Origin: Lethocerus indicus
Lineage: Eukaryota; Arthropoda; Insecta; Hemiptera; Belostomatidae
DNA length: 64,000 nucleotides
Assembly: GCA_019843655.1 (NCBI GenBank)
Contig: JACDQD010000007.1
Coordinates: 29,496,431-29,560,430 of the forward strand
Direction: 5' to 3'
Positions 1-12,260 of this stretch are shown one piece after another. The translations under genes were made by a program, and so were the position numbers. Numbering within the stretch: position 1 is the first letter of the stretch; every line of letters starts with the position of its first letter. The notes under the pieces are model-generated. The model did not search any database. It was not told where the DNA came from and saw nothing but the letters and a program-made list of their open reading frames with translations.

Positions 1-1317
1 GGCAAGTGTAACTCACATTGGTACACTTGTGGGTGGAATATGGGATCGATCTGCAGAAAAATTTTCAAAAAACCTAAATTTTCGATTTTCAACCCGCCGT
101 TTCAGGGGCAAGTGTAACTCACATTGGTACACTTGTGGGTGGAATATGGGATCGATCTGCGAAAATTTTCGAAAAACCTAAATTTTCGATTTTCAACCCG
201 CCGTTTCAGGGGCAAGTGTAACTCACATTGGTACACTTGTGGGTGGAATATGGGATCGATCTGCGAAAATTTTCGAAAACCTAAATTTTCGATTTTCAAC
301 CCGCCCATTTAGGGGGGGGGCAAGTGTAACTCACATTGGTACACTTGTGGGTGGAATATGGGATCGATCTGCGAAAATTTTCGAAAAACCTAAATTTTCG
401 ATTTTCCACCCGCCCTTTTAGGGGCAAGTGTAACTCACATTGGTACACTTGTGGGTGGAATATGGGATCGATCTGCGAAAATTTTCGAAAAACCTAAATT
501 TTCGATTTTCAACCCGCCCTTTCAGGGGCAAGTGTAACTCACATTGGTACACTTGTGGGTGGAATATGGGATCGATCTGCGAAAATTTTCGAAAAACCTA
601 AATTTTCGATTTTCAACCCGCCCTTTCAGGGGCAAGTGTAACTCACATTGGTACACTGTGGGTGGAATATGGATCGATCTGCGAAAATTTTCGAAAACCT
701 AAATTTTCGATTTTCAACCCGCCCTTTAGGGCAAGTGTAACTCACATTGGTACACTTGTGGGTGGAATATGGGATCGATCTGCGAAAATTTTCGAAAACC
801 TAAATTTTCGATTTTCAACCCGCCCTTTTAGGGGCAAGTGTAACTCACATTGGTACACTTGTGGCAGGTGGAATATGGGATCGATCTGCGAAAATTTTCG
901 AAAACCTAAATTTTCGATTTTCAACCCGCCCTTTTAGGGGCAAGTGTAACTCACATTGGTACACTTGTGGGTGGAATATGGATCGATCTGCGAAAATTTT
1001 CGAAAACCTAATTTCGATTTTCAACCCGCCCTTTTTAGGGCAAGTGTAACTCACATTGGTACACTTGTGGGTGGAATATGGGATCGATCTGCGAAAATTT
1101 TCGAAAACCTAAATTTTCGATTTTCAACCCGCCCTTTTAGGGGCAAGTGTAACTCACATTGGTACACTTGTGGGTGGAATATGGGATCGATCTGAAAATT
1201 TTCGAAAACCTAAATTTTCGATTTTCAACCCGCCCGTTTCAGGGGCAAGTGAACTCAATTTTTACACTTGTGGGTGGAATATGGGATCGATCTGCGAAAA
1301 TTTTCGAAAAACCTAAA
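1..1317. repeat. 104-bp satellite array (satellite A), about 13 tandem copies
   Basis: Head-to-tail units begin with GGCAAGTGTAACTCACATTG near 1, 107, 211, 318, 423, 527, 631, 729, 833, 938, 1038, 1142 and 1243. The period is about 104 bp and copies are nearly identical apart from indels in homopolymer runs. Each unit carries a near-palindromic GAAAATTTTCGAAAA core and a CAACCCGCCC block before the next unit. The last copy has decayed (GTGAACTCAATTTTTACAC) and passes directly into satellite B. The array is open at the left edge, so its true length is unknown. Several reading frames stay open only because the unit lacks stops; I see no gene here. Confidence 0.97.
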
Positions 1318-4300
1318 TTTTGCGATTTTGCGACAAAAACCGCATTTCTGGGGTTAAAACCGCATTATTGGGTCCATTTGCGCCTGAAAACTTATATTTG
1401 GACCGATTTTGCGCATTAAAATCCATTTTTTTGCTAAAATCCCATTTTTGGGTCAATTTTGCGCCTAAAAACACCATTTCTGGGTCGATTTTGCGCACAA
1501 AAACTGCATTTTTGGCTAACCGATTTTGTGTCTAAAACGCTATTTGGGGCTAAAACCGCATTTTAAAACCGCATTTTTGGGTCGATTTTGCGCCTAATAA
1601 TCCCATTTTTTAACTAAAACCTCATTTTTGGCTAAAAACCCATTTTGGGCAATTTTGCGCCTATTAAAACGCCAATGATTTTGCGCCTAAAACCGCATTT
1701 TGTGTCTAAAACTGCATTTTTGGGCCGATTTTGGGCCTTAAAACGCTATTTTTGGGTAAATTATGCGCTTAAAACCCAATTTTGCTAAAATTCAATTTTG
1801 GGTCAATGTTGCGCCTAAAAACCTATTTTGGTCGATTTTGCGCCTAAAACCGCCTTTTGGACCGATTTTGCGCCTAAAACCGCATTTTGTGTCTAAAACC
1901 ACATTTTGCCAATTTTGTGCCTAAAACCCCATTTTTGGTTCTAAAACCGCATTTTTGTGCCAATTTTGTGCCTAAAACCCCATTTTTGGGCCTAAAAACC
2001 GCATTTTTGGCTCTAAAACGCCATTTTAGGTCAATTTTGCGCCAAAACCGTATTTGGGCTTAAAAACCGCATTTTTGTGCCAATTTTGTGCCTAAAACCC
2101 CATTTTGGGCCTAAAAACCGCATTTTTGGCGTGTCTAAAACCGCATATTTGCGCCAATTTTGTGCCTAAAACCTCATTTTTTGCTAATTTTGCGTCTAAA
2201 AACCCCATTTTGGGCCTAAAACCGCATTTTTGTGTCTAAAACTGCATTTTGGGCCGATTTTGCGCCTAAAACGCTATTTTTGGTAAATTATGCGCTTAAA
2301 ACCCAATTTTGGCTAAAAATTCCAATTTTGGTCAATTTTGCCTAAAACCCAATTTTGGGTCGATTTTGCGCCTAAAAACCGCATTTTTGGACCGATTTTG
2401 CGCCTAAAACCGCATTTTTGGGTCTAAAACCACATTTTTGTGCCAATTTTGTGTAAAACCCATTTTAAAACCCATTTTTTGTGCCTAAAACCGCATTTTT
2501 GGGTCTAAAACCACATTTTTGTGCCAATTTTGTGTAAAACCCATTTTAAAACCCATTTTTTGTGCCTAAAACCCCATTTTGGCATTTTTGGCTCTAAAAC
2601 GCCATTTTAGGTCAATTTTGCGCTAAAACCGCATGTATTTTGGGTCTAAAACCGCATTTTTGCCAATTTTGCATTTTGCCCAATTTTTGCCTAAAACCTT
2701 TTTGGCGCCAATTTGTGCCTAAAACCGCATTTTGGGCGCTTAAAACCAATTTTTGCTAAAAATTTTTTAGTCTTTTGTTTTTTAGGTCTAAAACCAATTT
2801 TGCGATTTTTTGCGCCTAAAACCGCATTTGGCCCCTAAAACCGCATTTTTGTGCCTAAAAACCGCATTTTTGTCTAAAACGCCATTTTCGTTTTTTGCGT
2901 AAAACCGTATTTTGGGTCCTAAAAACCGCATTTTTGTGCCAATTTTGCGCTTGAAAACCCTAATTTTTGGCCTAAAACCCATTTTTGGCCTAAAACCGCA
3001 TTTTGGGGCCTAAAACCCCATTTTGGGCCTAAAAACCGCATTTTGTGTCTAAAACTGCATTTTTAGGGTTTCTAAAACCTTTTTTTGGGTATATTATGCA
3101 GCAAAACCCATTTTTGCCTAAAATTTTTTTTGCGCCTAAAACCGCATTTTGTGCCTAAAACCGCATTTTGTGCCAATTTTGTGTTTAAAACCCCATTTTG
3201 TTCCTAAAACCGCATTTTTGCTCTAAAACGCCATTTTAGGTTTTAGTGCCTTTTGCGCTAAAAAACCGCATTTTTGGTCGTCTAAAACCCCAATTTTGTT
3301 CTAAAACCGCATATTTTGGTCCTAAAACCGCTATTTTGTGTGAATTTGTGCCTAAAACCCATTTTTGTGCCTAAAAACCATTTTTGAATTTTGTGCCTAA
3401 AACCATTTTTGTGCCAAAACCCCATTTTGGGTCCTTTTTTACCAATTTTGGCCTAAAAACGCCATTTTGGTCAATTTTGTCCAAAACCGTATTTTTGGGT
3501 CTAAAACCGCATTTTGTGCCAATTTTGCGCTTAAAACCAATTTTGCCTAAAACCCATTTTGTGCCTAAAACGCATTTTTGCCTAAAACCGCATTTTGGGC
3601 CTAAAACAGCATTTTTAGACCTAAAACCGCATTTTTGAGCCTAAAACCCATTTTTGTGCCAATTTTGTTGCCTAAAACCATTTTTGGGCCTAAAACCGCA
3701 TTTTTGTGTAAAACTGCATTTTGGCCGATTTTGCGCCAAAACGCTATTTTTGGTAAATTATGCGCTTAAAAACCCAATTTTGGCTAAAATTCCAATTTTG
3801 GTCCTAAAACCGCCTTTTTTTCTTTTGCCTAAAACCGCATTTTTGTCCTAAAACTTTTTGCCAATTTTGTGCCTAAAACCCCATTTTTGGGCCTAAAACC
3901 TCGTACTTTTGGCCAATTTTCGTCTAAATTATGCGCTTAAAACCCAATTTTGGCTAAAAATACCAATTTTTGGGTCAATTTTGCGCCTAAAACCGCCTTT
4001 TTGGACCGATTTTGCGCCTAAAACCGCATTTTTGGGTCTAAAACCACATTTTTGTGCCAATTTTGTGTCTAAAAACCCCATTTTGGGCCTAAAACCGCAT
4101 TTTGTGCCAATTTTGTGCCTAAAACCCCATTTTTGGGCCTAAAAGCATTTTGCATTTTGGCTCTATAAACGCCATTTTTAGGTCAATTTTGCGCCATAAA
4201 ACCGCATTTTTGGGTCTAAAACCACATTTTTGTGCCAATTTTGTGCCTAAAATCGCCAGTTTTGTGCCAATTTTGTGCCTAAAACCCCATTTTTGGGCCT

Positions 4301-5700
4301 AAAACCGCATTTTTGTGTCTAAAAACCGCATTTTTGCGCCAATTTTGTGCCTAAAACCCCATTTTTGCTAATTTTGCGCTTAAACCGCAATTTTGGGTCA
4401 AAAACTGCATTTTTGGGCCGATTTTGCGCCTAAAACCCTATTTCTGGATAAATTTCGCGCTTAAAACCCAATTTTGGATAAAACCCCATTTTTGGTCAAT
4501 TTTGCGTCTAAAAACCCCATTTTTGGGTCTAATATCTGCATTTTTGGGCCGATTTTGCGCCTAAAACCCTATTTTTGGGTAAATTTTGCGCTTAAAACCC
4601 AATTTTTGGATAAAACCCTATTTTTGGTCACTTTTGCGCCTAAGAACCCTATTTTGGTCGACTTTGCGCCTAAAACCGCATTTTTGGCAATTTTGCCCTA
4701 AAACCCTTTTGAAAACCGCATTTTGTGCCAATTTTGTGCCTAAAAAGCCAATTTTTGTAAAACCCATTTTGGGCCTAAAAACCGCATTTTGGGTCTAAAA
4801 CCGCATTTTTGGCAATTTCGCGCCTAAAACCCTTTTTAGTCTTAAAACCGCATTTTGTGCCAATTTTGTGTATAAAAACAAATTTTTGATTTAAAAACCC
4901 ATTTTTCAATTTTGCGCCTAAAACCCATTTTGGGTCTAAAACTGCATTTTTGGGCTGATTTTGCGCCTAAAACCCTATTTTGGGTTAATTTTTCACCTAA
5001 AACCCAATTTTCGGGTTAAAACCCCATTTTGGGTTGATTTTGCGTAAAACCGAGTTTTGGACCGATTTTACACCTAAAAACTTTATTTTTTGGTCAATTT
5101 GCGCCTAAAACATATTTTTGGTCGATTTTGCGCCTAAAACCGCATTTTGGGCCGATTTTGCGCCTAAAACCCCATTTTGGGGTTAAAACCCCATTTTGGT
5201 TTAAAACCCATTTTTGGTTAAAAACCCATTTTTGGTGTAAAAGCCCATTTTGGGTTTAAAAACCCATTTTTGGGTTTAAAAACCCCATTTTTAGGTTAAA
5301 AACCCCATTTTTATGTTAAAACCCCTTTTTGGTTTTAAAACCCCATTTTTAAGTTAAAACCCCATTTTGGGTTAAAAACCAATTTTGGGTTAATTTTGCG
5401 CCTAAAACCCAATTTTGGGTTAAAAACCCCATTTCTGCGCCTAAAACACTATTTTTGGGTCAATTTTGCGGAAAAGCCTCATATTTTGATCTATTTTGGC
5501 CTAAAACCCCATTTTCGGGCCAAATTTTCGCCTAAACACCCAATTTTTCGGGTCTAATGACCGTATTTTTGGGCCGATTTCGGTCTAAAAACACATTTTT
5601 TGGCCGGATTTTTCGCCTATAACCCCTCTCTAGGGCCCATTTTACGCCTAAAACCCCAGTTTTGGCCGATTTTCGCCTAAAACCCCATTTTGGAACTAAT
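1318..5700. repeat. Degenerate short-unit satellite (satellite B), block 1
   Basis: About 4.4 kb is built from subunits of roughly 20 bp of the form CTAAAACCGCATTTTTGGG, alternating with a linker like CGATTTTGCGC. Variants have CCCC, CCAC or CCGC before ATTTT. Around 5170-5400 the units simplify to GGTTAAAACCCCATTTTGGG, which makes chains of short inverted repeats (GGGTT/AACCC) that could fold as serial hairpins. Length variation is mostly in A, T and G runs. No gene is visible; open frames are by-products of the repeat. Confidence 0.95.
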
Positions 5701-6355
5701 AACGACATTTTTATGCCGTGTTCGAATAGGCACCGACTACTGTATTATGTGTTGTACGTTTTATATAGTAAATATACATAAATTCCGCATTAAACTAAGT
5801 CAATAAAAGATGATTCTCAATTTTGGCTAACTCAACTCATCAATACGGCAGTACTTTGTGTATTCTACACCGATAAATAGAAAATACCGTTTTATCCTAG
5901 TGCTTCTTGATTTATAAGAAACGTTCGATAATTAAAGAAGGAATACCGAAGGAATTACCGAAATCAACTGCTGTAATGCCCCACTAGTTATTCTTCAATA
6001 GCATTTTCCCTATGACATTTTGCAATTAAAAAACATTGTCAATTAACCGATTATAATAATTATTCGAGAACTGTAGTTCGCGGCGAGGCGGTATTTTATA
6101 TCCTAAAACTGATTGGAATATACTTATTAATTAATTAAGTAGTTATGGCCACCGCCGTAAAGAACGTAAGTATATAATGCGGCAGCGGTGAAAAAATTCT
6201 AGAGACGAGTCCGCTTTGAAACTATATATCAATTTATGAAAAGCCAAAAGGAGGAATAACGAAATTATTATTAAATTGTACAATTCTTCTTTCGTCTCTC
6301 GAAATTATGGATAGTAGGCAATTTAAGGTGGCTTTAAGGAGGTAACTTCTCTAGA
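5701..6355. other. Unique AT-rich island between satellite B blocks
   Basis: Non-repetitive sequence separates two satellite B blocks. I see no convincing coding exon. Its right end (6266-6342) is a segment repeated at 7047-7125, in each case next to satellite B. Confidence 0.7.
6266..6342 (+). repeat. Duplicated 75-bp segment, copy 1
   Basis: The stretch containing GAAATTATGGATAGTAGGCA and GGTGGCTTTAAGGAGG recurs almost unchanged at 7047-7125. Here it lies on the left side of satellite B block 2. The two copies therefore bracket the block, as expected if the block moved or expanded between duplicated flanks. Confidence 0.9.
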
Positions 6356-7046
6356 AATCACATTTTGGGCCGATTTCGCGCCTAAAACCCCATTTTGGGT
6401 CTAAAACCACATTTTGGGCCGATTTTGCGCCTAAAAACTCCATTTTGGGTCTAAAACTACATTTTGGGCCGATTTCGCGCCTAAAACCCCATTTTGGTCA
6501 TAAAACCGCATTTTGGGATTTTGCGCCTAAAACCCATTTTGGGTCTACGTACATTTTGCGAAAAACCCCATTTTTGGGACGTTTTGCGCAAAAACCCCAT
6601 TTTTGGGACGTTTTTGCGCAAAACCCCATATTTTGTCTGGGTAATCGGGGTCTTCGGTTTCGCGTCTAAAAACCGCATTTTGGGGGCGATTTTGCGCCTA
6701 AAAACGCCAATTTTGGGTCTAAAAATCGCATTTTTGGGCCGATTTCGCGCCTAAAAACCCCATTTTTGGTCATAAAACCGCATTTCGGGCCGATTTTGCG
6801 CCTAAAAACTCCATTTTTGGGTCTAAAAACTACATTTTTGGGCCGATTTCGCGCCTAAAAACCCCATTTTGGGACGTTTTTGCGCAAAACCCCATATTTT
6901 GTCTGGGTAATCGGGGTCTTCGGTTCGCGTCTAAAACCGCATTTTGGGGCGATTTTGCGCCTAAAACAATTTTGGGTCTAAAAATCGCATTTTGGGGGAT
7001 TTCTAAAACCCCTTTTGGGTCTAGAAATCACATTTTGGGTCGATTT
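6356..7046. repeat. Satellite B, block 2, with an internal duplication
   Basis: The subunit is the same as in 1318-5700 (CCTAAAACCCCATTTTGGG with GATTTCGCGC linkers). A unit of about 100 bp that includes TCTGGGTAATCGGGGTCTTC is present at about 6598-6700 and again at 6868-6970, so higher-order duplication has occurred inside the block. A related TCAGGGTCTTCGGTTTCACG occurs at 7613 at the start of block 3. Confidence 0.93.
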
Positions 7047-7125
7047 TAAATTGTTGTACAATTCTTCTCTTCGTCTCTCGAAATTATGGATAGTAGGCAA
7101 TTTAAGGTGGCTTTAAGGAGGCAAC
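7047..7125 (+). repeat. Duplicated 75-bp segment, copy 2
   Basis: Second copy of the segment at 6266-6342, in the same orientation. It differs mainly by small indels (TTGTTGTACAATTC versus TTGTACAATTC). Confidence 0.9.
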
Positions 7126-7612
7126 ACGAAGGTAAATATTATCCTCAACATTTGTTAAAGTGTTGTGCGAGACATTGAACACTGTGTCCCACTTTCACCT
7201 CCACTTCCATTCCATTTAATTCTCCTCTCTCTCTCTCTCCGCTTATAATTAATGCTTCAGTTGACCCGATTATTCGAGAGAAAAAAAAATTATAGTATTC
7301 CAAAACGTTGCTGACCAGAAAGCCAGTTATTACCGATTGTATTGTATTGAAACCATTTTCGGGCCAATTATGAGAAACCAAACCGGTCTAACCATCGGTG
7401 ACTAAAAATAAAAACTTCGGGACCGATTCTCGGGGTTTCAGCGCAGATAGATACATTTTCTTAATATCTTCTTAATATCTAGCAATACTACCGTATTTTT
7501 GGAAAAGGTGGAAGAAAAGTGATATTCTAAAACAAACCAATATATAAAGTGCACTCAAAATTGAACCCTGGTTTTATTTTGTGTTCCGAATCATTATCCC
7601 ATATATCACAAT
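7126..7612. other. Unique island between satellite B blocks 2 and 3
   Basis: Mostly unique sequence with a short (CT)n run near 7220. No exon or RNA gene was recognised. Confidence 0.6.
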
Positions 7613-8222
7613 CAGGGTCTTCGGTTTCACGTCTAAAACCAGCATTTTGGGCCGATTTTGCGCCAAAAACCCCATTTTCGGGTCTAAAACCGCATTTTTG
7701 GACCAATTTTGCGACTAAAACCACATTTTGGGCCGATTTTGCGCCTAAAACCCCATTTTGGGCCGATTTTGCGCCTCGAAATCGTATTTTTGGGCCGATT
7801 TTGCGCCTAAAACCCATTTTGGGACGTTTTGCACCAAAAACCTATTTTATAGTCTTAAAAACCGCATTTTTGGGCTGATTTTGCGTCTAAAAACCCCATT
7901 TTGGGTCTAAAACCATTTTGGGTCGATTTTGCGCCTAAAACCCATTTTTGGGTCTAAAACCCCATTTTTGGGTCATTTTGGGTCTAAAACCCCATTTTTG
8001 GGTCGGGTCTAAAACCCCATTTTGGGTCTAAAACCGCATTTTTGGCCGATTTTGCGCCTAAAACCCCATTTTGGGTCTAAAACCACATTTTGGGAAAACC
8101 CCATTTTGGGTCTGAAAACCCCATTTTGGGATCGCTAAAACCCCATTTTGGGTCTAAAACCCATTTTGGGTTTTCTGCCTAAAACACAATTTTGGGTCTA
8201 AAAACCCCATTTTAAAACCCCG
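7613..8222. repeat. Satellite B, block 3
   Basis: Same CTAAAACC-CATTTTGGG subunits as blocks 1 and 2, opening with the GGGTCTTCGGTTTC signature also found inside block 2. It ends in AAAACCCCGATTGAGAGG, where unique sequence begins. Confidence 0.93.
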
Positions 8223-9334
8223 ATTGAGAGGCGGTCGAAAATTTTGCAAAAGATTGGCCGTTTAAATAAAAATGCGACGTGCGTTTTGTAAATCGGGCCG
8301 GAGACGACGGTTGGAAACGGAATATAATGAAAGTCGGAGCCGATTTTACAGGGTACTTAAAAAAATGGGGAAAGTTGCGGTCTGAGGTATGTCGAAGTGA
8401 GCTCTGTCAATTAGAGAGGTCTCTACAGAGAACAATGCCACAATTTGAGGCATTTGAGGTCCCAACAGTTGTCCAACTATTTGCCCTCAATACGGCTACA
8501 GTAGATTTAGACGAAGAGTTAGACGCCGTACCGAAGAATAGAGTTGGGCGGGCCGGTCCAACTACTACCCCAACTACACGGTAATATACCTGTAAAACGT
8601 TACAGGCTCTCGAATCTACTCGAAACAATATATTTAGATTGACTAATTTCATTTTACGTTTATATAAGCTAACAATCTTTAATGCTCCCCACCCCAGGGT
8701 ATGTTTCTAACCGAACAATCCATGAATTACCCTCAACGTACCTTGACAGTGGACGAAGTCTGAAAATGACGCTTCCATAAAATGGAATTTATGGCCTCTC
8801 TCCGCCTCCAAATCCACTCCCTTCAGTCCCCTTTCCTAAAACTACCCCAGGGACTTTCTGTAGGCCGAAAAGTGCCATCGCTGGACGGGCCTCTTTGTCG
8901 AGTGAAACCGATCGAACGGACCGCAATTGTACCTACAACTAGTCTGTATAGTTTGATTGTAGAATAAATAAAGTAAAAAAAAAAAGAAAAATATAAGCCA
9001 ACTTTATAAATAATATTCGTCCATATCGAATCAATTTCGACCATTTTGACAGTTGGGCCGTTATTAAATGAAATGGCGCGAGAGTAGAAAATATCGGTGG
9101 AAAATTGTGGAAATTACAGGCAATCGGTTAGGGCCGGGGCAAGCCCTTTAGGGCACTCTCTCTCTCTCTCTCAGTGTCGCGTTTTAGGTCTGTCCGCCCG
9201 TGAACAGATCGCCAACCTCCGAAACGATACCAATTTCGGGTGGATATTTTTCAATAATAACGGCCGTCCTGCCGGCGTATATACCGTATATATACGCGGT
9301 ATAAGCAAATTAATACTCTGAACTTTCTCTCTGA

Positions 9335-9366
<32 letters not shown>

Positions 9367-9377
9367 CCTCCCTCCCT

Positions 9378-9408
<31 letters not shown>

Positions 9409-10138
9409 CCAATGTCAGGTTCCACAATTTTAACGAGACAGGTTCTCGCCCCCCACCCCGGCCCCCAAAACCCCAACCAAACACTAACAAATCTCTCGTT
9501 AACTGAAGGCCCCTAATATAAAAAAAAAAAAATTGGGCCCGTAATTTATATTTTTCGCGTTGTTTACCCGGGCCAATTTTGGGCCGTCAAATTTAACCCT
9601 TTCTTTTCGGCCTAAATTACGATTTTGTGCCGTTTGTCCAATTCCTGTCAACCGAACTATCTAAAGGCAGTTTAGACAATAAGCGTAAAGAAATCATCGT
9701 ATATGTAGACACGATTTAAAAACATCTCTATATATTATTAATTGTTTTAATAGGCGGTCGTGTCAATACGGGCTATTTTATAACACATTTATTATTACAG
9801 TCGTCTCGCACGAATATAAAATATAGAACAATATAAAAAAATTGTTACATAACAATGAGAAAGAAAGTGTACGGCGCGACCTTGCGCCAGCAATTTTGTA
9901 CCGTACAGCTAAATGTTCACACAGAACATTCCTATCGTCTAATACATATATATATTTATTTATTTATATATATTCGATATACCGTTAAATATATCTACTG
10001 GTGTTACAATATTATAATAATTTCACCTTGAAAATCAACCGAAAACGGTAGCTAGCCTACAAAGGATAGGTTCGGTCGTATCTGACCGAAAACCGGTCCT
10101 CGGAAACGGAAATTACCGAAACACAGGACAGAAACCGA
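8223..10138. other. Intergenic DNA without a recognised gene
   Basis: Two modest + strand open frames (8279-8584 and 8782-8967) have no family resemblance that I can name. The second ends next to AATAAATAAAG followed by an A-run, which could be a polyadenylation context, and the first ends at a donor-like sequence (CACGGTAATA). The evidence is too weak to call a gene. AT-rich sequence near 9940-9990 contains TTTATT motifs that could hold the polyadenylation signal of the minus-strand gene ending at 10139. Confidence 0.5.
9328..9409. repeat. Polypyrimidine microsatellite, (CT)n and (CCCT)n
   Basis: Simple repeat of CT dinucleotides interrupted by CCCT tetramers. Arg/Glu-rich open frames on the minus strand here are translations of the simple repeat. 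Confidence 0.95.
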
Positions 10139-12260
10139 TTAAGTTTGATCCCTCAAATATAACACGAATATTATTCGGATCGATATTGATTCTAGGCACG
10201 CTATGGGGAGGAATGGCTCGGTCTCCGACTTTGGGCGAAAAGTTGAGTTGTACTTTTCTCTTCGGTGCCGACATCGAGGAACGAATTCCAGTCGAGAAGA
10301 AAGTAGAGGCCGTTGGGCCGCCGGGTGGTGGTGGTGGCCGGAGGGCCGCCGAAGGAGTCGCTCAAATCTTGAAGGGAGGGCGTACCCGGGTCGGGGGGCC
10401 AGTGGCAGCTTCGGCATTGGGGGGCCTGCAGTGGCAGCTTCGGCCCTGGGGGCCTGCAGTGGCAGCTTCGGCCCTGGGGGGCCTGCAGTAGCAGCTTCGG
10501 CCCTGGGGCTGCTAGTCTCTGGGCCCGGCCCCTCAGTCGTACCGCCACCGTCGCCGTTCCTCTCCACTCTCTTCACTAGATTCTTCCCGGTCGTCTCCGC
10601 CATGTGGGCCGGGTCCGGTTGTACGGCCTCGTCCAGTGTCCCGCCTCTCTCGTACTCCGACAGTAATCTGATTCTCTTCAATAGCCCGTTCAGCCGCCTC
10701 ACGTCGGCGACCGCCGCCCCGTCGGCCGGCTTGAAGACGTGTTCGGCGCCGGTCCTGCCCCTGGCGCGCCTCCTCCTGTCCGCTTCCATGATGCCCAAAT
10801 TCTCCAACACCCGCTCCATATCGGCGGTGAGCATATCGCGGTGTATCTCCGGCATTTCCTGGCGGGCGGGGTTGGCGAGTGGGGCCGACAGGGCCTTCTC
10901 CCTCCTCCATTTCCGGTCGCCGGCGACCAGTCCGAAATTGGCCAAGAATGACCTCATGTCCGGCGTCATGTCGGCCACCGAGTCCGGCAGCGGTTTGAAG
11001 CCGGCGTACGACGCCGGGTCTACAGTGGGGCTGACTCCGGCCGGCGCCCCCCGCCGCTCCCTCAACCGATCCTGGCCCCTCCGCCTCCCTTCGCCCGTTG
11101 CCGCCTCCCAATAAGCCCAACTCGGCCAGCAGCCGCTTCGTGTCCGCCGAGAGGCCGTCGGCGGCCGACTCCGTCCTGGGCGCCGCTGTCGTAGCTTCAG
11201 TACCGACTTGACTCTGTTCGGGGACGGTTACGAACAGGGTGGGCTGGGAGGGCTTCGTTTGGGGTAGAGTATGCCGGGACGTGTAGGGCAACCGTTGGGT
11301 CGACGTCTCCTTTCTTCCACTTGTTCGTTGGGTACGTAGACGGGTTCCGGACGGGTGGTCGTTTCCGCCTTCTTCGTGGCCGGTTTTCTCCTTCTCGCGG
11401 GGCCTGGAGTAGTGGTCGTGGTCGGAGTTGTGGCTGTGGACAGGTTAAAACTGAGAGTACCTTCGACCTCCTCGTGTACCATCGTCGTGACGGGAGGCTT
11501 CGTGTAGAGTTCCTCGAGCGAAGACGACGAATTGCCGCTGTACGGTAGGACGATCATCAAAGATTTGGACGCCCTACCGTCCTCGTTCTCCCGGCGTCTC
11601 TTCACTTCGTCGATCAGCGAGTATCTCTCCCTAGTTAGGCGCGGCAGGCCGGCGTCCCTCCTCAGCGCCTCCTCCACCTCTTTGACCGTCCTCTCAACCC
11701 CTATTTCCTTCGCTATGAAATTATCTTCCCGTCGTCGCCGTTCGACAGTGAAGCTCCGTCGCCCACTCCCCAGTTGCCAATTGCCAAAGCAATATCACTA
11801 TCAGTGTACGTCGCCGCTCCATCTCTACAACAATATACATTACGGGCATTATTATGAGACATATCGAATAGCTAATCCGTATGAAATTCTTTGGAATTGT
11901 CGGTCTGATGGGACACCGATAGTGCTGTAGGTCGTGATAAATAGCTAGCGATGATTAGCACCTTTCTTTAAGGTACTTATTGCGTGTGTATTCGCGCCGT
12001 ATTCTTTAAGTTACGTGACGAGAATTATTAAACTAGAGACAGTAAGGGGCGTCATTCATTAACGATATGTTGCAAAGTGACTCCGCAAGGATTGGGAATG
12101 GCATAAATTCTTATACAATATTCTTCCACAATTTCTGAATTGGACAAAATAGCATTCTGTCAGTACGAATATCAGTTTTCTACTTACGGCGGCGCTATTA
12201 CAATAAATACTAGAAGGATGATGATAGTAATAAGGATTAATAGTAAGTAAATCGCGCGTC
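10139..12260 (-). CDS. Unrecognised secreted protein with repeated Leu-Gly motifs and a Thr/Pro linker
   Basis: A minus-strand gene in at least two exons. The 5' exon (about 12188 upward) ends at a strong donor, GTAAGT, and encodes a hydrophobic run (LLVFIVIAPP) that looks like the end of a signal peptide; no in-frame Met is visible. The acceptor (GATAG) is at 11798 and the main exon runs down to 10139 through at least three frame changes. Visible parts, in order: VEEALRRDAGLPRL; a Thr/Pro tract (TTTTTPGPARRR); then diverged repeats of the form D(M/T)(R/K/E)xxLxxLG(L/I) followed by a basic cluster, for example DTKRLLAELGLL, DMRSFLANFGLV and DMERVLENLGIM; finally an Ala/Pro-rich tail over a GC-rich VNTR. 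Composition is much richer in GC than its surroundings. I infer a secreted or extracellular arthropod-type protein. Function is unknown. It could instead be membrane-anchored. Confidence 0.6.
10400..10510. repeat. GC-rich 28-29 bp minisatellite inside the Leu-Gly protein gene
   Basis: Four units of the type GCAGTGGCAGCTTCGGCCCT followed by a G-run and CCT. Units differ in G-run length, so the period alternates between 28 and 29. If the true period were 27 or 30 the repeat would stay in frame as an Ala/Gly/Pro-rich stretch, so homopolymer miscalls probably explain the apparent frame loss. Confidence 0.9.

Noticed and set aside
1..1317. CRISPR-like or multi-ORF array
   Set aside because: There is no repeat-spacer alternation: whole 104-bp units are near-identical, so this is satellite DNA. 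The open frames follow from the unit lacking stops.
1318..8222. Telomere or subtelomeric array based on CCTAAAACC
   Set aside because: The motif is not a regular short telomeric unit, the flanking bases vary, and unique islands interrupt it.
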